DNA from: Xiphias gladius
Lineage: Eukaryota; Chordata; Actinopteri; Istiophoriformes; Xiphiidae
Length of the DNA: 64,000 nucleotides
Assembly: GCF_016859285.1 (NCBI RefSeq)
Contig: NC_053417.1
Span: forward strand, 23,935,206-23,999,205
Direction: 5' to 3'
The translations under genes were made by a program, and so were the position numbers. Positions 12,701-23,000 of this stretch are shown here, one piece after another; the stretch's first letter is position 1, and every line of letters begins with the position of its first letter. Below the pieces are notes generated by a model. It had not been told where the DNA came from. It saw only the letters and a program-made list of their open reading frames with translations, and searched no databases.

Positions 12701-15657
12701 TTTTTTATCCGTTCAGTCATCTAACTGTCCTAAGAAGCGTAAATATCTCAATTTTTGACTAAACATGAGGATGTAAATGTGACAATATTTTTGGATACAA
12801 CTACTGATGGTTTCTTATACAGTTATGGTTACACCAGGAGTGGATCATATGGTTTCTGAAAAGAGCCAATAATAATGTAACTATGAGAGCCAAGTGGCAG
12901 AATCATTTGCTTTATTTCATTCAGCTGTGAACAGTCAAACGAAAATTGCAAAATGATAATGCATATTTTCATCATCAATTAATCTGCAGATTTTTTCGAT
13001 TAATCGTCGTTGTCTAGATAATGCCCAAATATAGTGAGAATTGCGGTTACAATTTCACACGGCCCCAGCTGATATTTTCAAATGAAATTTTTTGTTCAAC
13101 CTTCAGTCCAAAACTCTAAGATATTCAGTTTACTAATATATATGATGAAAAAAAAGCTTCAAATTCTTACTTTTGAGAAGCTGGAATCAGCAAAAATGTT
13201 GTCATTTTTGTATTAAAAAAAACAAAAACAAACAATTTTTCGATTATCAAAATAGTTGCCAATTAATTTAAAATTATTATAATATAATGTATAATAAATG
13301 TTCTATTCTATATAGCTCTAATTATATTTAGCTAAAACTCTTCAATCTAATTGTCCGAACACTCAGTTCAGTGTGTTTAAGTGTGTTGAAGCTCGTGCAG
13401 TAAAGAGACCCACCTGTCTGAGTTTCTCCATCTCCCTGTAGGGCAAGTCCTGGAACTTTACTCTATCAGATGTCATCTTTGCTTTTATCCTCCTCACATC
13501 TTTGGCATCTTGGAAAAGTAACTTGAATCCTGGAATGATACAATGATAACAATAATGTTTATGATAATTTACAAAAAAAAAAAAAAAAAACCATGGAAAT
13601 TGACCACATTTATATAACACTTTTCAACCTTCGGACAAGGCCCTCGTTCAGCCACGCACTCAGACACCATGCCGCCCGGCCATCAGGTTCAGTGCCTTGA
13701 CAATATTGGATATCTCAGAGGTAAGTTAACACTGGGTTTACCTTCCACAAAAGTATGGTAGAGCTGGTAAAAGCTGGGAAATCTCCTTTTGAGGAAACCC
13801 TCATATTTGCTATTTGCCCACTGGAGCCTGGAGGTGACATATCGTCCAATACCTCGTCTAACTTTGGACGATGAGTAGAGTCTACACAGGGGCAACCTGG
13901 AAATTAGAAGAGGTTTACATGAATAACTTAAATCATCATAAGACGAACATCTATCAGAAATGAATTAAAAGTGGCATACTTTGGCCTTGGTAGCACTACT
14001 TTAAGTGTGTTTTGGTCCAGTACACAAAGTAGTAGTGGAAATATTTTTATTATATAACAAGGATTACAGACAGAACACAATGAATGTCATGTATCTTATA
14101 CAAAAACAATAGAACAATAAAACAGCCCTACCCATGGCTCAACACAAACAAACCCAAGCAATAACAATAACAAACAATAACACATTAATGTATGTAAAAC
14201 TGAAGAAACTGTGTTGGATCCCAGATCAGTCACAGATCATAGTTCTGTTGCCAGACATGGTCATGACACATAAGACAGGTCAAATAAATATCTATGGGTC
14301 CACATTAATAGTGACCTTAGCTTGCACACTCATGCACTGCATGAGCGCACACTTGTGTACACACAATCTTTATAAACACTCATTTGTCCCTCTATCAGTT
14401 AAATTACTAATGAGCAGCTCCTCGAGGATCGTCAGAAGGGCGGGGAGACGCTCAGATAACTGCCACTGATCAGTGGCCTTGTGTTTGTTTGTAAGCATCC
14501 AAAGTGTGTATGCTTTGGAGATGTATGCCTAGAAATCGCCGAGTAGTTTTTAACAAAGTGAACTGTTTTTTGACGAGTTTGTCTGGTTGTGTTACCTCAC
14601 GCTAGTGTCTGTACGTGTGCTCCTATTTTATGTTTTTATTTGATGCGTTTTAACGTGATGTTTGTGCAGCAGTTGCCTTAATCTGAGACAATTTTCAAAA
14701 CGTAGAAACAGCTGCCAAATGTCCGTGAATCCCCTTGTAGATCCCTTCATAGAATAGCAGATCTTCTCAAAATGTATATACAGGAACAAATAATGTCTAT
14801 AATCCAATGTGCATTTGTTGGAGGTGAAGAGTCTTTCCATTTAGATTAAATAAGCTTTCAGGCCAGATGTGAGCAAAAAGCGGTTCATATTAACCCCTTG
14901 AAGGGCAGATCTTCACACAACCTTGACAAATTATACATTATTTGAAAGCTGTAAATCTCCTCTTTCTAAGTGAGACAAGGATATTTGGATCCACATATCA
15001 CATATCTTTTGACACAGAATTCAGATGTGTAGCTATGGCTCCAAAGTGTTTTCCACGCAAAAAGGTGCTACTACAGGCCATTTTGTAACCTCTGTAAGTT
15101 TGGTCCGGTATCTCTTATACTCATTCCGACCTGTTGCTTGTAAAATTTAAAGAGTTACCTTTCAAAGGAGACCAGGGTCGTGACTGTGGTCAAACGGGTT
15201 GAAGAGCAGTAAGGTTTTTATTTTGGGTACATTAATTTCGGGCTTGTGTCCGAAATGGTTAATGGTGTTGTCTGTTGACAGGTTAAAACCGATTAAAATC
15301 CTGAAAAAAAATCTAAATTACACCTGAATCCTCTGGTGTTTGGGTACATTCAAGACTAAAAAACACCGGCTAGTTATGTCTAAACAAATCTCTTTATTTG
15401 TTCAAATGTAGCTTATCAATGATAATAACCGGTTGAGCTGTTATCCAGACAGGTAGCTAGCTTAGCAGGTTCAAGCGAGATGTGAGCAAAACAAAATGCC
15501 AAGTCTCGGACGGGTGACCCTTAAAGAGTTTTTAGACATACCTGGACTGACAGGACAGGTATGGAGAATACAGGCCAGTTGTTGTCCTGTTTGTCCTGAG
15601 GCCACACAGTCGGACCAAAGACAAATGTCTACACAGGCTCGAACAGGACAACGCCAT
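6731..15657 (-). CDS. letmd1: LETM1 domain-containing protein 1 (LETMD1/HCCR), mitochondrial
   Basis: LETMD1 is a mitochondrial inner-membrane protein of the LETM1-like ribosome-binding-domain family. In mammals it is linked to mitochondrial and brown-fat metabolism and was first described as the oncoprotein HCCR-1. Nine coding exons in transcript order: 15542-15657, 13742-13896, 13414-13529, 11101-11183, 10671-10857, 8997-9098, 8716-8868, 8506-8602 and 6731-6810. They total 1089 nt, or 362 aa; human LETMD1 is 360. The N-terminus MALSCSSLCRHLSLVRLCGL is Arg/Ser/Leu-rich with no acidic residue, like a mitochondrial presequence. One membrane segment lies near residues 134-157 (IPLVMISIPPFANYLVF). 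Family motifs DLPYREMEKLRQ, FPRQLLIPHFWTP, LFSGPPLGM and YVRGLNSDSLG follow in the expected order. The ATG at 15657 is chosen because exon 1 joins exon 2 in phase and gives the presequence. It is convergent with cd63 and divergent from gtsf1. Confidence 0.95.
6871..8425. repeat. Fold-back element remnants filling letmd1 intron 8
   Basis: The left end near 6871 reads TTAAAGGAACAGTTCGATAT. The right end near 8403-8423 (CAAACTATTCCTTTAA) is its inverted complement with a few changes. The segment 8205-8425 also matches the right half of the same family seen at 40215-40805 and 19380-19615 (AGTGAGCTTTAGA, GGCAGATTTTGT, CAGTCTTTATGCTAAG). The middle is diverged or inserted sequence. Together this is nearly the whole last intron of letmd1. 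Confidence 0.55.
9238..9301. repeat. Two abutting perfect palindromes in letmd1 intron 5
   Basis: First palindrome at 9238-9271: 16-bp arms (TTCAGGTCAGATAAGT and complement) around a 2-nt GG centre. Second palindrome at 9271-9301: 15-bp arms (AGTAATGAAATAATA and complement) around a single T. They share base 9271. Both are perfect. The AAGTAC-rich repeat begins 53 bp further on, at 9354. This could form cruciforms or hairpins in DNA, or a double hairpin in the intron RNA. Confidence 0.9.
9354..10225. repeat. MITE-like AAGTAC-rich teleost repeat, near complete
   Basis: Bounded by CAGTGGTGGAAA at 9354 and TTTCCACCAATGG at 10213-10225, which are inverted complements with one change. The interior is full of the family's GTAAAAGTACT and AAGTACTTGAGTAAATGTAC phrases. 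It also carries a 'cccaacctgggagtctggccc...gggtcac' segment that recurs in the copy at 40815-41560. It lies in letmd1 intron 5, between exons at 8997-9098 and 10671-10857. Confidence 0.75.
12955..13280 (+). repeat. ATTAATCGATTAA-family repeat in letmd1 intron 3
   Basis: Recognised by CATCAATTAATCTGCAGATT, TCGATTAATCGTCG, 'agatattcagtttact', 'gagaagctggaatcag' and the terminal 'tcgattatcaaaatagttg'. It is noncoding. Confidence 0.65.
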
Positions 15658-15760
15658 GTTTGCTACGGCGAAGCCCCGCGGAGTTACCGTAATGACGGTC
15701 ATATACAGAAAAAAAACCGAAAGCTACCGAGTTACCGTAATCACCGCCGGATTACCAACC
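15640..15760 (-). promoter_or_regulatory. letmd1: Probable letmd1 promoter, CpG-rich
   Basis: CpG-rich compared with its flanks, starting at the letmd1 start codon (15657) and extending upstream on the minus strand. Contains a near-perfect direct repeat, GAGTTACCGTAATxACxG, at 15681-15698 and 15729-15746. No TATA box is seen. The start site is inferred from position alone. Confidence 0.45.
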
Positions 15761-16840
15761 GGGCACACAGCTGGCAACTGCAGTGGGACCCCAAACCTCC
15801 AGGGGCCCCAACAGCCACATGTGTACTCCGAGTCAGCAGTCGTGTTTTTTCGGATTGCTTCCATTTTTTTTTTTTTAAATGTTTGTTAAGTAGTTAACAT
15901 ACAGAAAACCCACAGTAGGTAGTATTACACCATCACATTTAGTACCGTAAGGCTACAACCAACAATTATTTTCATTATCGATACATCTAACTGTTATTTT
16001 CTGTTTCTTCTTTACTGATTAGTGGATAAAATTCAGAATAAATTTTTAAAAATGTACATCATTATTCCCTGAATATTGGTACCTTTGCTTGAGTACGTCA
16101 ATACTTCTTCCACCACTGCATATACAGTACCACAGAAAATCTGCTTATTTACTTGATGCTATTTCACATCTTCAAATATTTTTTGTACCCATACATACAG
16201 TATGTAACTTTCTTTTCTTTTTTTTAACAAGGGAAATGCGAGCCAAGGTAAATACTTTTGGTTTCATTTGAATGTGGTTTTAGTGAAATAAAAAGTGACT
16301 TTATGAAACACAAAGTGACATTACGAAAAAAGAAATGACATTAGGAAATAAAAAGTGACATTATGAAATAAAAAGTGACATTATGAAATAATGTTTTTAG
16401 ATTTTTGTGTTGGTTTTGAGTCTGTTTGTGCTCATTTTTGTGTCTCTTTGAGGTTAATTAGTCTCTATTTGTGTGCAGTTTTAGAGAAATAAAAAGTGAC
16501 ATTATGAAAAGTGACATCAAATGAGTCACATTGTTGATGAGTTACAAAAAGTTACATTATGACATGAAAAATTACATCACGAAATAAAAATTAACATTAT
16601 GTAAAGTGACATTATAGAATAGAACATGACATTATGATATAAGAAATGACGCTATGAAGTAAAAATTGACATGAAAAGTGAAGAAAGTTAGATTACGAAA
16701 TAAGAGATCACAGAATGAAAAAAAAGTGACATTATGCAATAATGTTTTAGTTGTGTTTTAGTTCTAGTAATGTGGTAGTAATTGTTTTAATTTTAAATCA
16801 AACAGAATTTATTTCCAACAGGCCATAAAAATAGAGTTTT
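15761..16840. other. Intergenic DNA between letmd1 and gtsf1 promoters
   Basis: No gene is supported. A partial ATTAATCGATTAA-type fragment (CAACCAACAATTATTTTCAT) lies near 15955-16020 and a minisatellite at 16284-16742. The open frame at 15496-15897 + is the antisense shadow of letmd1 exon 1. Confidence 0.6.
16284..16742. repeat. 20-bp minisatellite (GAAATAAAAAGTGACATTAT)n
   Basis: Five head-to-tail 20-bp units occupy 16284-16383; the fourth and fifth are identical. After about 100 bp of other sequence, diverged units (AAGTGACATTATG, AAATGACGCTATG and similar) continue to about 16742. The array ends about 120 bp before the CpG-rich gtsf1 promoter. Confidence 0.85.
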
Positions 16841-16844
16841 CGTG

Positions 16845-16965
16845 TTCGGGCAGGGAGTCACGTGATTTCGCGCGAATTTGGACGAAGTGAGGGGCGGGGC
16901 CACGAGCTCATCGCAATCCTTCGCAGGTCACGAGCCAACGGCGGACAAGAAAGAAAAAGGTTCAG
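16845..16965 (+). promoter_or_regulatory. gtsf1: Probable gtsf1 promoter: E-box, E2F site and GC box
   Basis: CpG-rich. CACGTG lies at 16859-16864. One base on is TTTCGCGCGAA at 16866-16876, a palindromic E2F-type site. GGGGCGGGGC lies at 16891-16900. There is no TATA box. A plausible non-coding first exon could end at a GTAACG donor near 16983 and join an acceptor (TTCCCAG) near 17836, just ahead of the coding ATG. That splice is inference. Confidence 0.5.
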
Positions 16966-17877
16966 AAAAATGTTGATTCTCGTGGTAACGCTACATTTTG
17001 TTGCAGACTGTATATAAAGCACTTGTTAAAAGCTTCACAAACGCCAAGGGTTAATGAACAAGTGATCTAGATTTTGTTCTCTGATAATCGTTTTACAAGA
17101 TGGCGACTTGCCAAGTTTTTTTTTTTTTGCTTGCAAAACTTGGTTGCGGGTTAACTTTTTTCTGCATGCCCGGTCTGACTGACCGATGGAAACTGCGAAG
17201 CTAGCATGCAGTGGGCTGTGTTCAGGAGATAAAGCCATTTAAATTGTGGGGCCTAAATCATTCACAGGTGCTTCAAGGCCGCCGCCGTCGTCGACATTTT
17301 GACTACGAGCAATATGTGGCCTCCGGGTGCGGATAAATTGCTGCCAAAGCTAACTATCTACTTTAACGTTTTTTCCTAGGCGGCCAACACTTAACTGTCA
17401 GACTAGGGCGCACAAAACACTCTTCTATCTTGTTTTCATATGAATGGTCTTTAAAGCCATATTTTAAGAACCTGTAGAATATGTAGACCATGTGGTCTGA
17501 CTTTTCATTTTGTGTTGAAATCAGAATACCATTTGGTGTGTTTGTTGTTTTTGTTTTTTTTGTTTTTTTTGGGGGGGGCGCATTAGTTCAAACCTACACC
17601 AGCGAGTAAACACACTTACAGGTGATAGCAAATGCTTCACACCCTTTGGATGACCTCCAGCGTTGCACAGAATCCTGCAGATGAATGATCTGATTGGTTG
17701 TGGTGCTTCTGCAGTTTTTGAATGTTGCACATGGATCTAGCAACCTGCCAGTACTTTTGTCTAAGTTGTTGTTTTTCTTTTTTGTTTTTTTTTTGAAGTT
17801 CCAGGGCTAACCTTAATTGTGTCTTTGACCTTCCCAGTTGACCAGTTTGGCTGTCCTTAGTAAATCCCAGTTAAGAG
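16966..17877 (+). other. gtsf1: gtsf1 5' region before the start codon
   Basis: Holds a second GC-rich patch at 17275-17340 (GCCGCCGCCGTCGTCGACAT), T/G-rich runs near 17110, 17560 and 17780, and no supported coding exon. The small open frames on the minus strand at 17035-17238 and 17521-17730 lack splice sites or homology I recognise. Confidence 0.5.
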
Positions 17878-20010
17878 ATGGAGACCACCATCAGATGTGG
17901 AACCACTGGCGATCCATGCAAGACAGAGGAAACTGGTAAAACTAAAGAGATTCTTCCACTTTCTCCGCTGCTTAAGTTTTAATATGCTTTAGTAAATATT
18001 TATGGCGTTGACTGTGTTTGTTCTTTTCTGATTTTTAAAGATGAAAAAGGAAACTGTGACCCGTACAAACTTTTGCAGTGCCCTTTCGACAAGAACCACC
18101 AAATCCGGGCTTGCCGCTTCCCTTACCACCTTATAAAGTGCAGGAAGGTGAGTCAAGCACTTGTTTACTGCAGCTGATTGCTAGCATTAACAGGTAAGGA
18201 AAAAGAGTGCAGATTTACATTGCACTGCAGTGCAGTTTAGTTACATTTATAATTCCGTCTCTTACACTGGCATTTGTGCATTATTTTACACTCAGTTGCC
18301 AGTTTATTAGGTACACCCAGCTGAAACAAATGCAGTCTAACACATGCAGTCGTGCAAAAAATCCCACCCTCTAATAATTTCAAATCATTTATATTAAGTA
18401 GGTAAGACTAGATATTAGAAATACCTCCAAATACATGACTAAAAAGTTGATTCAACACCTCTCACAAGGAATGCCGTCACTTCTGATGGAAGAAAAACCA
18501 AGAAAAAAATAATTTTCTTTTAACAGCTAGTCCCACATTCCGTACTGTCAAACAAACCCGTTCATAATTTTGGAAGACATGGTTTCTTAACTGTTAACGA
18601 GTTCGTTCATTGTGGTAACTCACTGCACACAATGGGTGCAGGACCAGGCTATTTTAACTGAGGGTCTAAACAGTGCAATGCAGGGGTCTGACCACTACAG
18701 GTCCTCTAGAGCAAGATATGCAATAGTTTTCATTAACTAAACTGTAACCTGTATCAGACCTTGTACTACATCCAGTTCAGGAAAAAATGTTAGAAGTTGC
18801 CAAAGCAAGAGGAAACAGAAAATATCTGGCAAGTTTTAGGAAATGTCAGCCTGTTGGAGTCACTTTTCTGCCTCAAGATAATCAGCAGAAATGATACATT
18901 AAAGTCGAACTTTAATTATTTATTCAATTTATTTTTTTTAAGAATCTTCTGAATTGACAGACCTCATGAGGTCTTGCATGAACTTGCAAGTTTAGCTGTT
19001 CAGCTTTTCTCTCTCTCTGATTGCAGAATCATCCCAAACTGGCCAGTGAGCTAAAAACCTGCCCTTTCAATGCTCGGCACCTGGTCCCAAAGCATGAGCT
19101 GACGCACCACACTGAGACCTGTGAGGACAGAATATCTGTGGACTCTGAGGATGGTGAGATTTCCACTCACTTGTCTCTTCCTCAGAGTCAGTGTGTGCGT
19201 CCATGGTGTTTCTGTGTTGAAATCTGGTCTGTTCACAGGTAGGAGCACAAATGGACATTGTAGATGGCAGGTCCCAGTCAGTACCTGGGTAAACCCAAAC
19301 ATGACTGAGGACTGGGACAAAGGTAAGATTAAGAACCACAACTTCTGTTCTTCCGTTTTTGTACAAATTAAACAAACTGCTTATATAATGTTTATTAGTG
19401 AACTTTAGAGGTGCTGATAGGCGGATTTTGCTACCTCTGGACAAAGCCAGGCTACCTGTTTCCCCCGTTTCCTGTCTTTTTTCAAAGCTGATCATCTCCT
19501 AGTGCATATTAAGCATACAGAAATGAGAGCGGCATCAATCTTCTCATTTAACTCGCAGCAAGAAAGCAAATAAGTGAATTTACAAAAATATCCTAACCAT
19601 TCCTATAACGTAAAAATCAGTGCTTGAGTGTGAGAGGTTCCATGCACGGTATCTACAGAGAGGTTCTCACAATATTATTTTTCCCCCCTAGTGTCCTCTG
19701 AACCAGACTTTGAAGACACTGATTGATTTTCAGTGCAGTGTCTGTAAAGTAACAGAGTGTTTTGCTTTTCAGAGGTTGATGATGCTGCTAGTCCATTTGT
19801 GTGGGGTGTAAACAAAGCCCTGAATCAAAAGTAAGTGGTCTGCTCCAACACCCTGCCACGGCTCTTAGCGCTCATGTGTGCATATTTCCTTTGCTCTTTA
19901 AGTCTTGTTTTCCCTCTTCTCATTGCAGACTGGAGGTGAGGCCCACCAACAATCTTGGTCCAAGTTTTAGAGCACCTAATACGCTCCCGTGGTCGGGATT
20001 CAAGCCATAA
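17878..20010 (+). CDS. gtsf1: Gametocyte-specific factor 1 (CHHC zinc-finger PIWI cofactor)
   Basis: GTSF1 is a germline cofactor of PIWI proteins in the piRNA pathway. It stimulates PIWI cleavage and transposon silencing. Six exons: 17878-17935, 18041-18147, 19027-19153, 19239-19322, 19773-19830 and 19929-20010. They total 516 nt, or 171 aa; the human protein is 167. Two U11-48K-type CHHC zinc fingers are intact: C33-x5-H-x9-H-x3-C53 ([12 protein letters not shown]...HLIKC) and C67-x5-H-x9-H-x3-C87 ([21 protein letters not shown] less its last residue). The tail keeps the spaced tryptophans W107, W114, W123, W136 and W166; tryptophans in this region contact PIWI in known family members. It is divergent from letmd1 and convergent with nr4a1. 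The start codon is the first ATG after a plausible acceptor and gives the expected N-terminal length. Confidence 0.95.
18288..18400 (+). repeat. Fragment of a TTTATTAGGTACACC-ended element in gtsf1 intron 2
   Basis: Starts ACTCAGTTGCCAGTTTATTA and continues GGTACACCCAGCTGAAAC, then ATGCAGTCTAACACATGCAG. A second copy with the same order lies at 36414-36500. This looks like one end of a non-autonomous DNA transposon common in fish genomes; I could not locate the matching other end. Confidence 0.55.
19380..19615. repeat. Half copy of the fold-back TTAAAGGAATAGTT element in gtsf1 intron 4
   Basis: Shares TTTATTAGTGAACTTTAGAG, GGTGCTGATAGGCGGATTTT, 'agccaggctacctgtttccc' and 'cttctcatttaactcgcag' with the right half of the element at 40215-40805. 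Confidence 0.65.
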
Positions 20011-20345
20011 TTTGCACTTACTGTATATCCACATAGAAGCTTAATGTAGGCCTGTTGTATGTATGCACCCATAGATATCTTTTAAAATTTGTTCTTAAAA
20101 AAACCTTTACCCACTTAAAGTTTTTAATTTGCATAACTATCTAAAATTTCTCATATTGGATCTAGATGCAGAGATTTCATTTTTAGTCATTTGATGTGGC
20201 ATATAACCTAAATGCAGAGTATAGTGACATTTGAGTGGCATATACACAGTAGCGCCTCATTTTTTTTCTGTATTGTCTAGCATTAATCCCTGCAACAGTA
20301 ACAAATGGTATTGGTTGAAAATTGTGTGCTTGTTATATTAAAGGT
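20011..20345 (+). other. gtsf1: gtsf1 3' untranslated region (inferred)
   Basis: Follows the TAA at 20008-20010. The best candidate poly(A) signal is ATTAAA at 20337-20342. The end is inferred. Confidence 0.4.
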
Positions 20346-20439
20346 CTTTCATTTAAAAGAATTTTGCGTGGTTAGTGATGAAATGAATCACACGTTGTAA
20401 TGTGCACGGCTTTGCTATAATTTGGGATGGAAATGAGCA

Positions 20440-22105
20440 GTGAAGTACCAAAATCCTTTACTCGAGTAAAAGTTATTATACATTCAACGTTAAAATACTC
20501 AATTACAGGTAGAAGTCTTGCATTAAATATCTGAAGTAAAAGTGCAGAAGTGTTATCAAGTAGATGTACTTAAAGTATCAAAGTAAAGGTACTGTAGAGT
20601 TGCCTGTGTCATTGTGATAATAGATTATATTGTTAGAATTTTAATACTCAAAGGCTTAAATCTGTGAAAACGACAGTATACAACAATATACAAAATATCC
20701 AAGAGCAACACACACAAATGATTGTTAAGATAAAGATTAATTTAACAAATGAATTAAAAAAAAATAAAGTAGGATATAATACATGATTAAAAAAAAATAC
20801 TGCAGTTAAAAAGAAAATAGAAAAATAGCAACTGTTTAAACATATTAACTGTGTTATTGTATGGCCACGGGATGGCACTACTCCTCAGTGTTTTACTGGA
20901 GAAGCAACCTGACCTAATCACTTGCTCTGGCTACTTCCCTTTCCTTTTGAAACTTAATGATCTTTGATTCGATTATCTCCTACTGATTCAAGTGGCTCCT
21001 CTGATTGCCAAAAAATGTTTAATATGATCACTTACCGGGCATAAAGTACAAGATTTGACAGCTGACATTAGTTTTCATGTTGAGGAAATGGCCCAGGTGG
21101 GCGAAAGCTATAGGAGTGAGCTCAAAGTCACGAGCGAGTGTCAGGATAATCCCTGTGTGAAGGCGGCCTGCCAGCACTCTGTCATATCTAAGTGGCATTA
21201 TTGATTTCATGTGATGACGGTCTATTTTAGTTGTGGCTATTTTTGGAAGTGCTCAGGCGGGTCCTGTGCTGCCCTGGCACCAACTATAAGGATGAGATAT
21301 GACTCCTCAGGACGGACTACGTGCAGAACCTCTAGTCTATACAGCAACCTGGTATCTATTGAGGAACCACCACCCTCTCTTTGATGTGCTGTGTATCCCT
21401 TACTGCCTATGGAGAGTGTTTACTGGGTGACAGGAATTAACTCAAGTTGGTTTGGAACTTTTGAACTTGTAACTGGCTGAGCTTAAATGTCATATCATCC
21501 CCCTTTAAAACCCAAGTCAGTGATGTTAATTGCTGCTCAGCAGAACCCACAGCCAACTGAATATGACTCGGCCCGTGACAAGAGTTTTCTAAAAAAAAAA
21601 AAAAAACACACAAAAAAAACTGTAGAATAGAAGATGACAGTCAAACTAGCAATGCCACACTAAAAATACTTCACTACAAAATTAAACTTAAGTAAAACAA
21701 TGGAAGAATTAGAAATCAGATGTATTTTAAAGTATAAAAAGTACACATTATGCAGTATATCCCCTATCTTTTTTATTATTATTTATATTACATTATTGGA
21801 TTGTTATTATTGATACATTATGTAAGTAGTACTTCAATTTTTAATATTTGAACTACATTATAAAGTTTTGGGTATTTTAATCTATAACAATGCATTATAT
21901 TTTATAAACTGATTGTATGTTTTATATTAAAAAAATCTGTCAAATAAATGTAATGGAGTAAAAAGTACAATATTTGCCTCCAAAATGTAGTGGAGTAGAA
22001 GTATAAAGTAGCGTAAAAAGGTAATACTCAAGCAAAGCACCAGCACCCTAAAAATGTACTTAGATAATACTTCAGTAAATATATTCCGTTACTTTCTACT
22101 ACTTT
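20440..22105. repeat. AAGTAC-rich repeat split by about 1 kb of other sequence
   Basis: The left part (20440-20605) has CTCGAGTAAAAGTTATTATA, AAGTAAAAGTGCAGAAGTG and TAGATGTACTTAAAGTATCA. The right part (21655-22105) has 'agtggagtagaagtataaag' and ends CCGTTACTTTCTACTAC. The intervening 20606-21654 is unrelated and may be a later insertion. Confidence 0.55.
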
Positions 22106-22700
22106 ATTAAATGTGGAATAGTCTAATCTCAAGTTAGAGGTTTATAATGAAAATGTAGTTGGGGTTTGTTCAATGTAATATACTGTATTTTCTACGAAGA
22201 TGCTCGGCCAGACCGTTTTTCTCTAAAATCGTCTTGTTGTGGCTATTGATCAGTTATAAAACTTCATTGGTGGGAACCCTTTTTTCTTTCCGTTTGGGCT
22301 AAAAAGCCAATGCAGAATACATATTTATATCCCTGCTAAACCAGCAACATTAAATGAAACTGAATAGCCCTGGTACATCCTGTTCCTGACTTGAGTGTCC
22401 AGCACAAGACACTGGCAAAGAAAAGAACTTAAAACTGATATTGTCAATCACAAGACCAATTTCATTCCCTCTCACTTGATTGAGATAATTTTCTAAGTAT
22501 GGCATTGTCAGGGTGGCATCAACCTATAAGACACCATTATATTTTGTCTACACTGGTTCTAAGTTTCACTTCATATATGTCCCCACAAGAGTCAGTGTTT
22601 CTTAAGACAAACCTACCAATCACATCACACCATTTTTATGTATTTGGACTTAAACCCTAAAGTGTTTGAAAGTCTCAGATGTATGTTTAATATAATGGTC

Positions 22701-22729
22701 TAATAATAATAATAATAATAATAATAATA
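22701..22729. repeat. (AAT)n microsatellite
   Basis: About nine to ten uninterrupted TAA units directly before a dispersed repeat copy. Confidence 0.9.
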
Positions 22730-22731
22730 GT

Positions 22732-23000
22732 TTTTAGTCATGCTAGTATCGTGGTTCTATGGACGGCACTGTTGGTTTGGTCTGTCGGTCCATCACTTTG
22801 GTCCAGACTGAAGTATCTCAACAACTATCACGTGGCTTGTCATGAAATTTTGTCCAGACATTCGTAGTTTCCAGAGGATGAATCCTACCAACTATGGTGA
22901 TTCCCTGACTTTTCCTCTAGCTCCACCAGCAGATCAGTTTGTTAGTGTCCAATACTTTGATTTCTGACAAAATACCTTCAAAACAAACACTACAATACCT
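22732..23000 (+). repeat. GGTCCAGACTGAAGTATCTCAAC-family repeat
   Basis: Contains TTTGGTCCAGACTGAAGTAT, CATGAAATTTTGTCCAGACA and 'ccagaggatgaatcctacca'. Matches the copies at 1786, 24470 and (inverted) 34870. Confidence 0.7.

Noticed and set aside
14462-14477. 16-bp perfect palindrome GCCACTGATCAGTGGC
   Set aside because: Single short palindrome with no linked feature; expected occasionally by chance in 64 kb.
15496-15897. 133-codon + strand ORF with a donor-like GTATGG after its first codons
   Set aside because: It is antisense to letmd1 exon 1 (15542-15657 minus), which joins exon 2 in the correct phase and gives a mitochondrial presequence.
17035-17238. Minus-strand ORF starting MALS, considered as letmd1 exon 1
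   Set aside because: Its only donor gives the wrong phase for exon 2; the exon at 15542-15657 fits.
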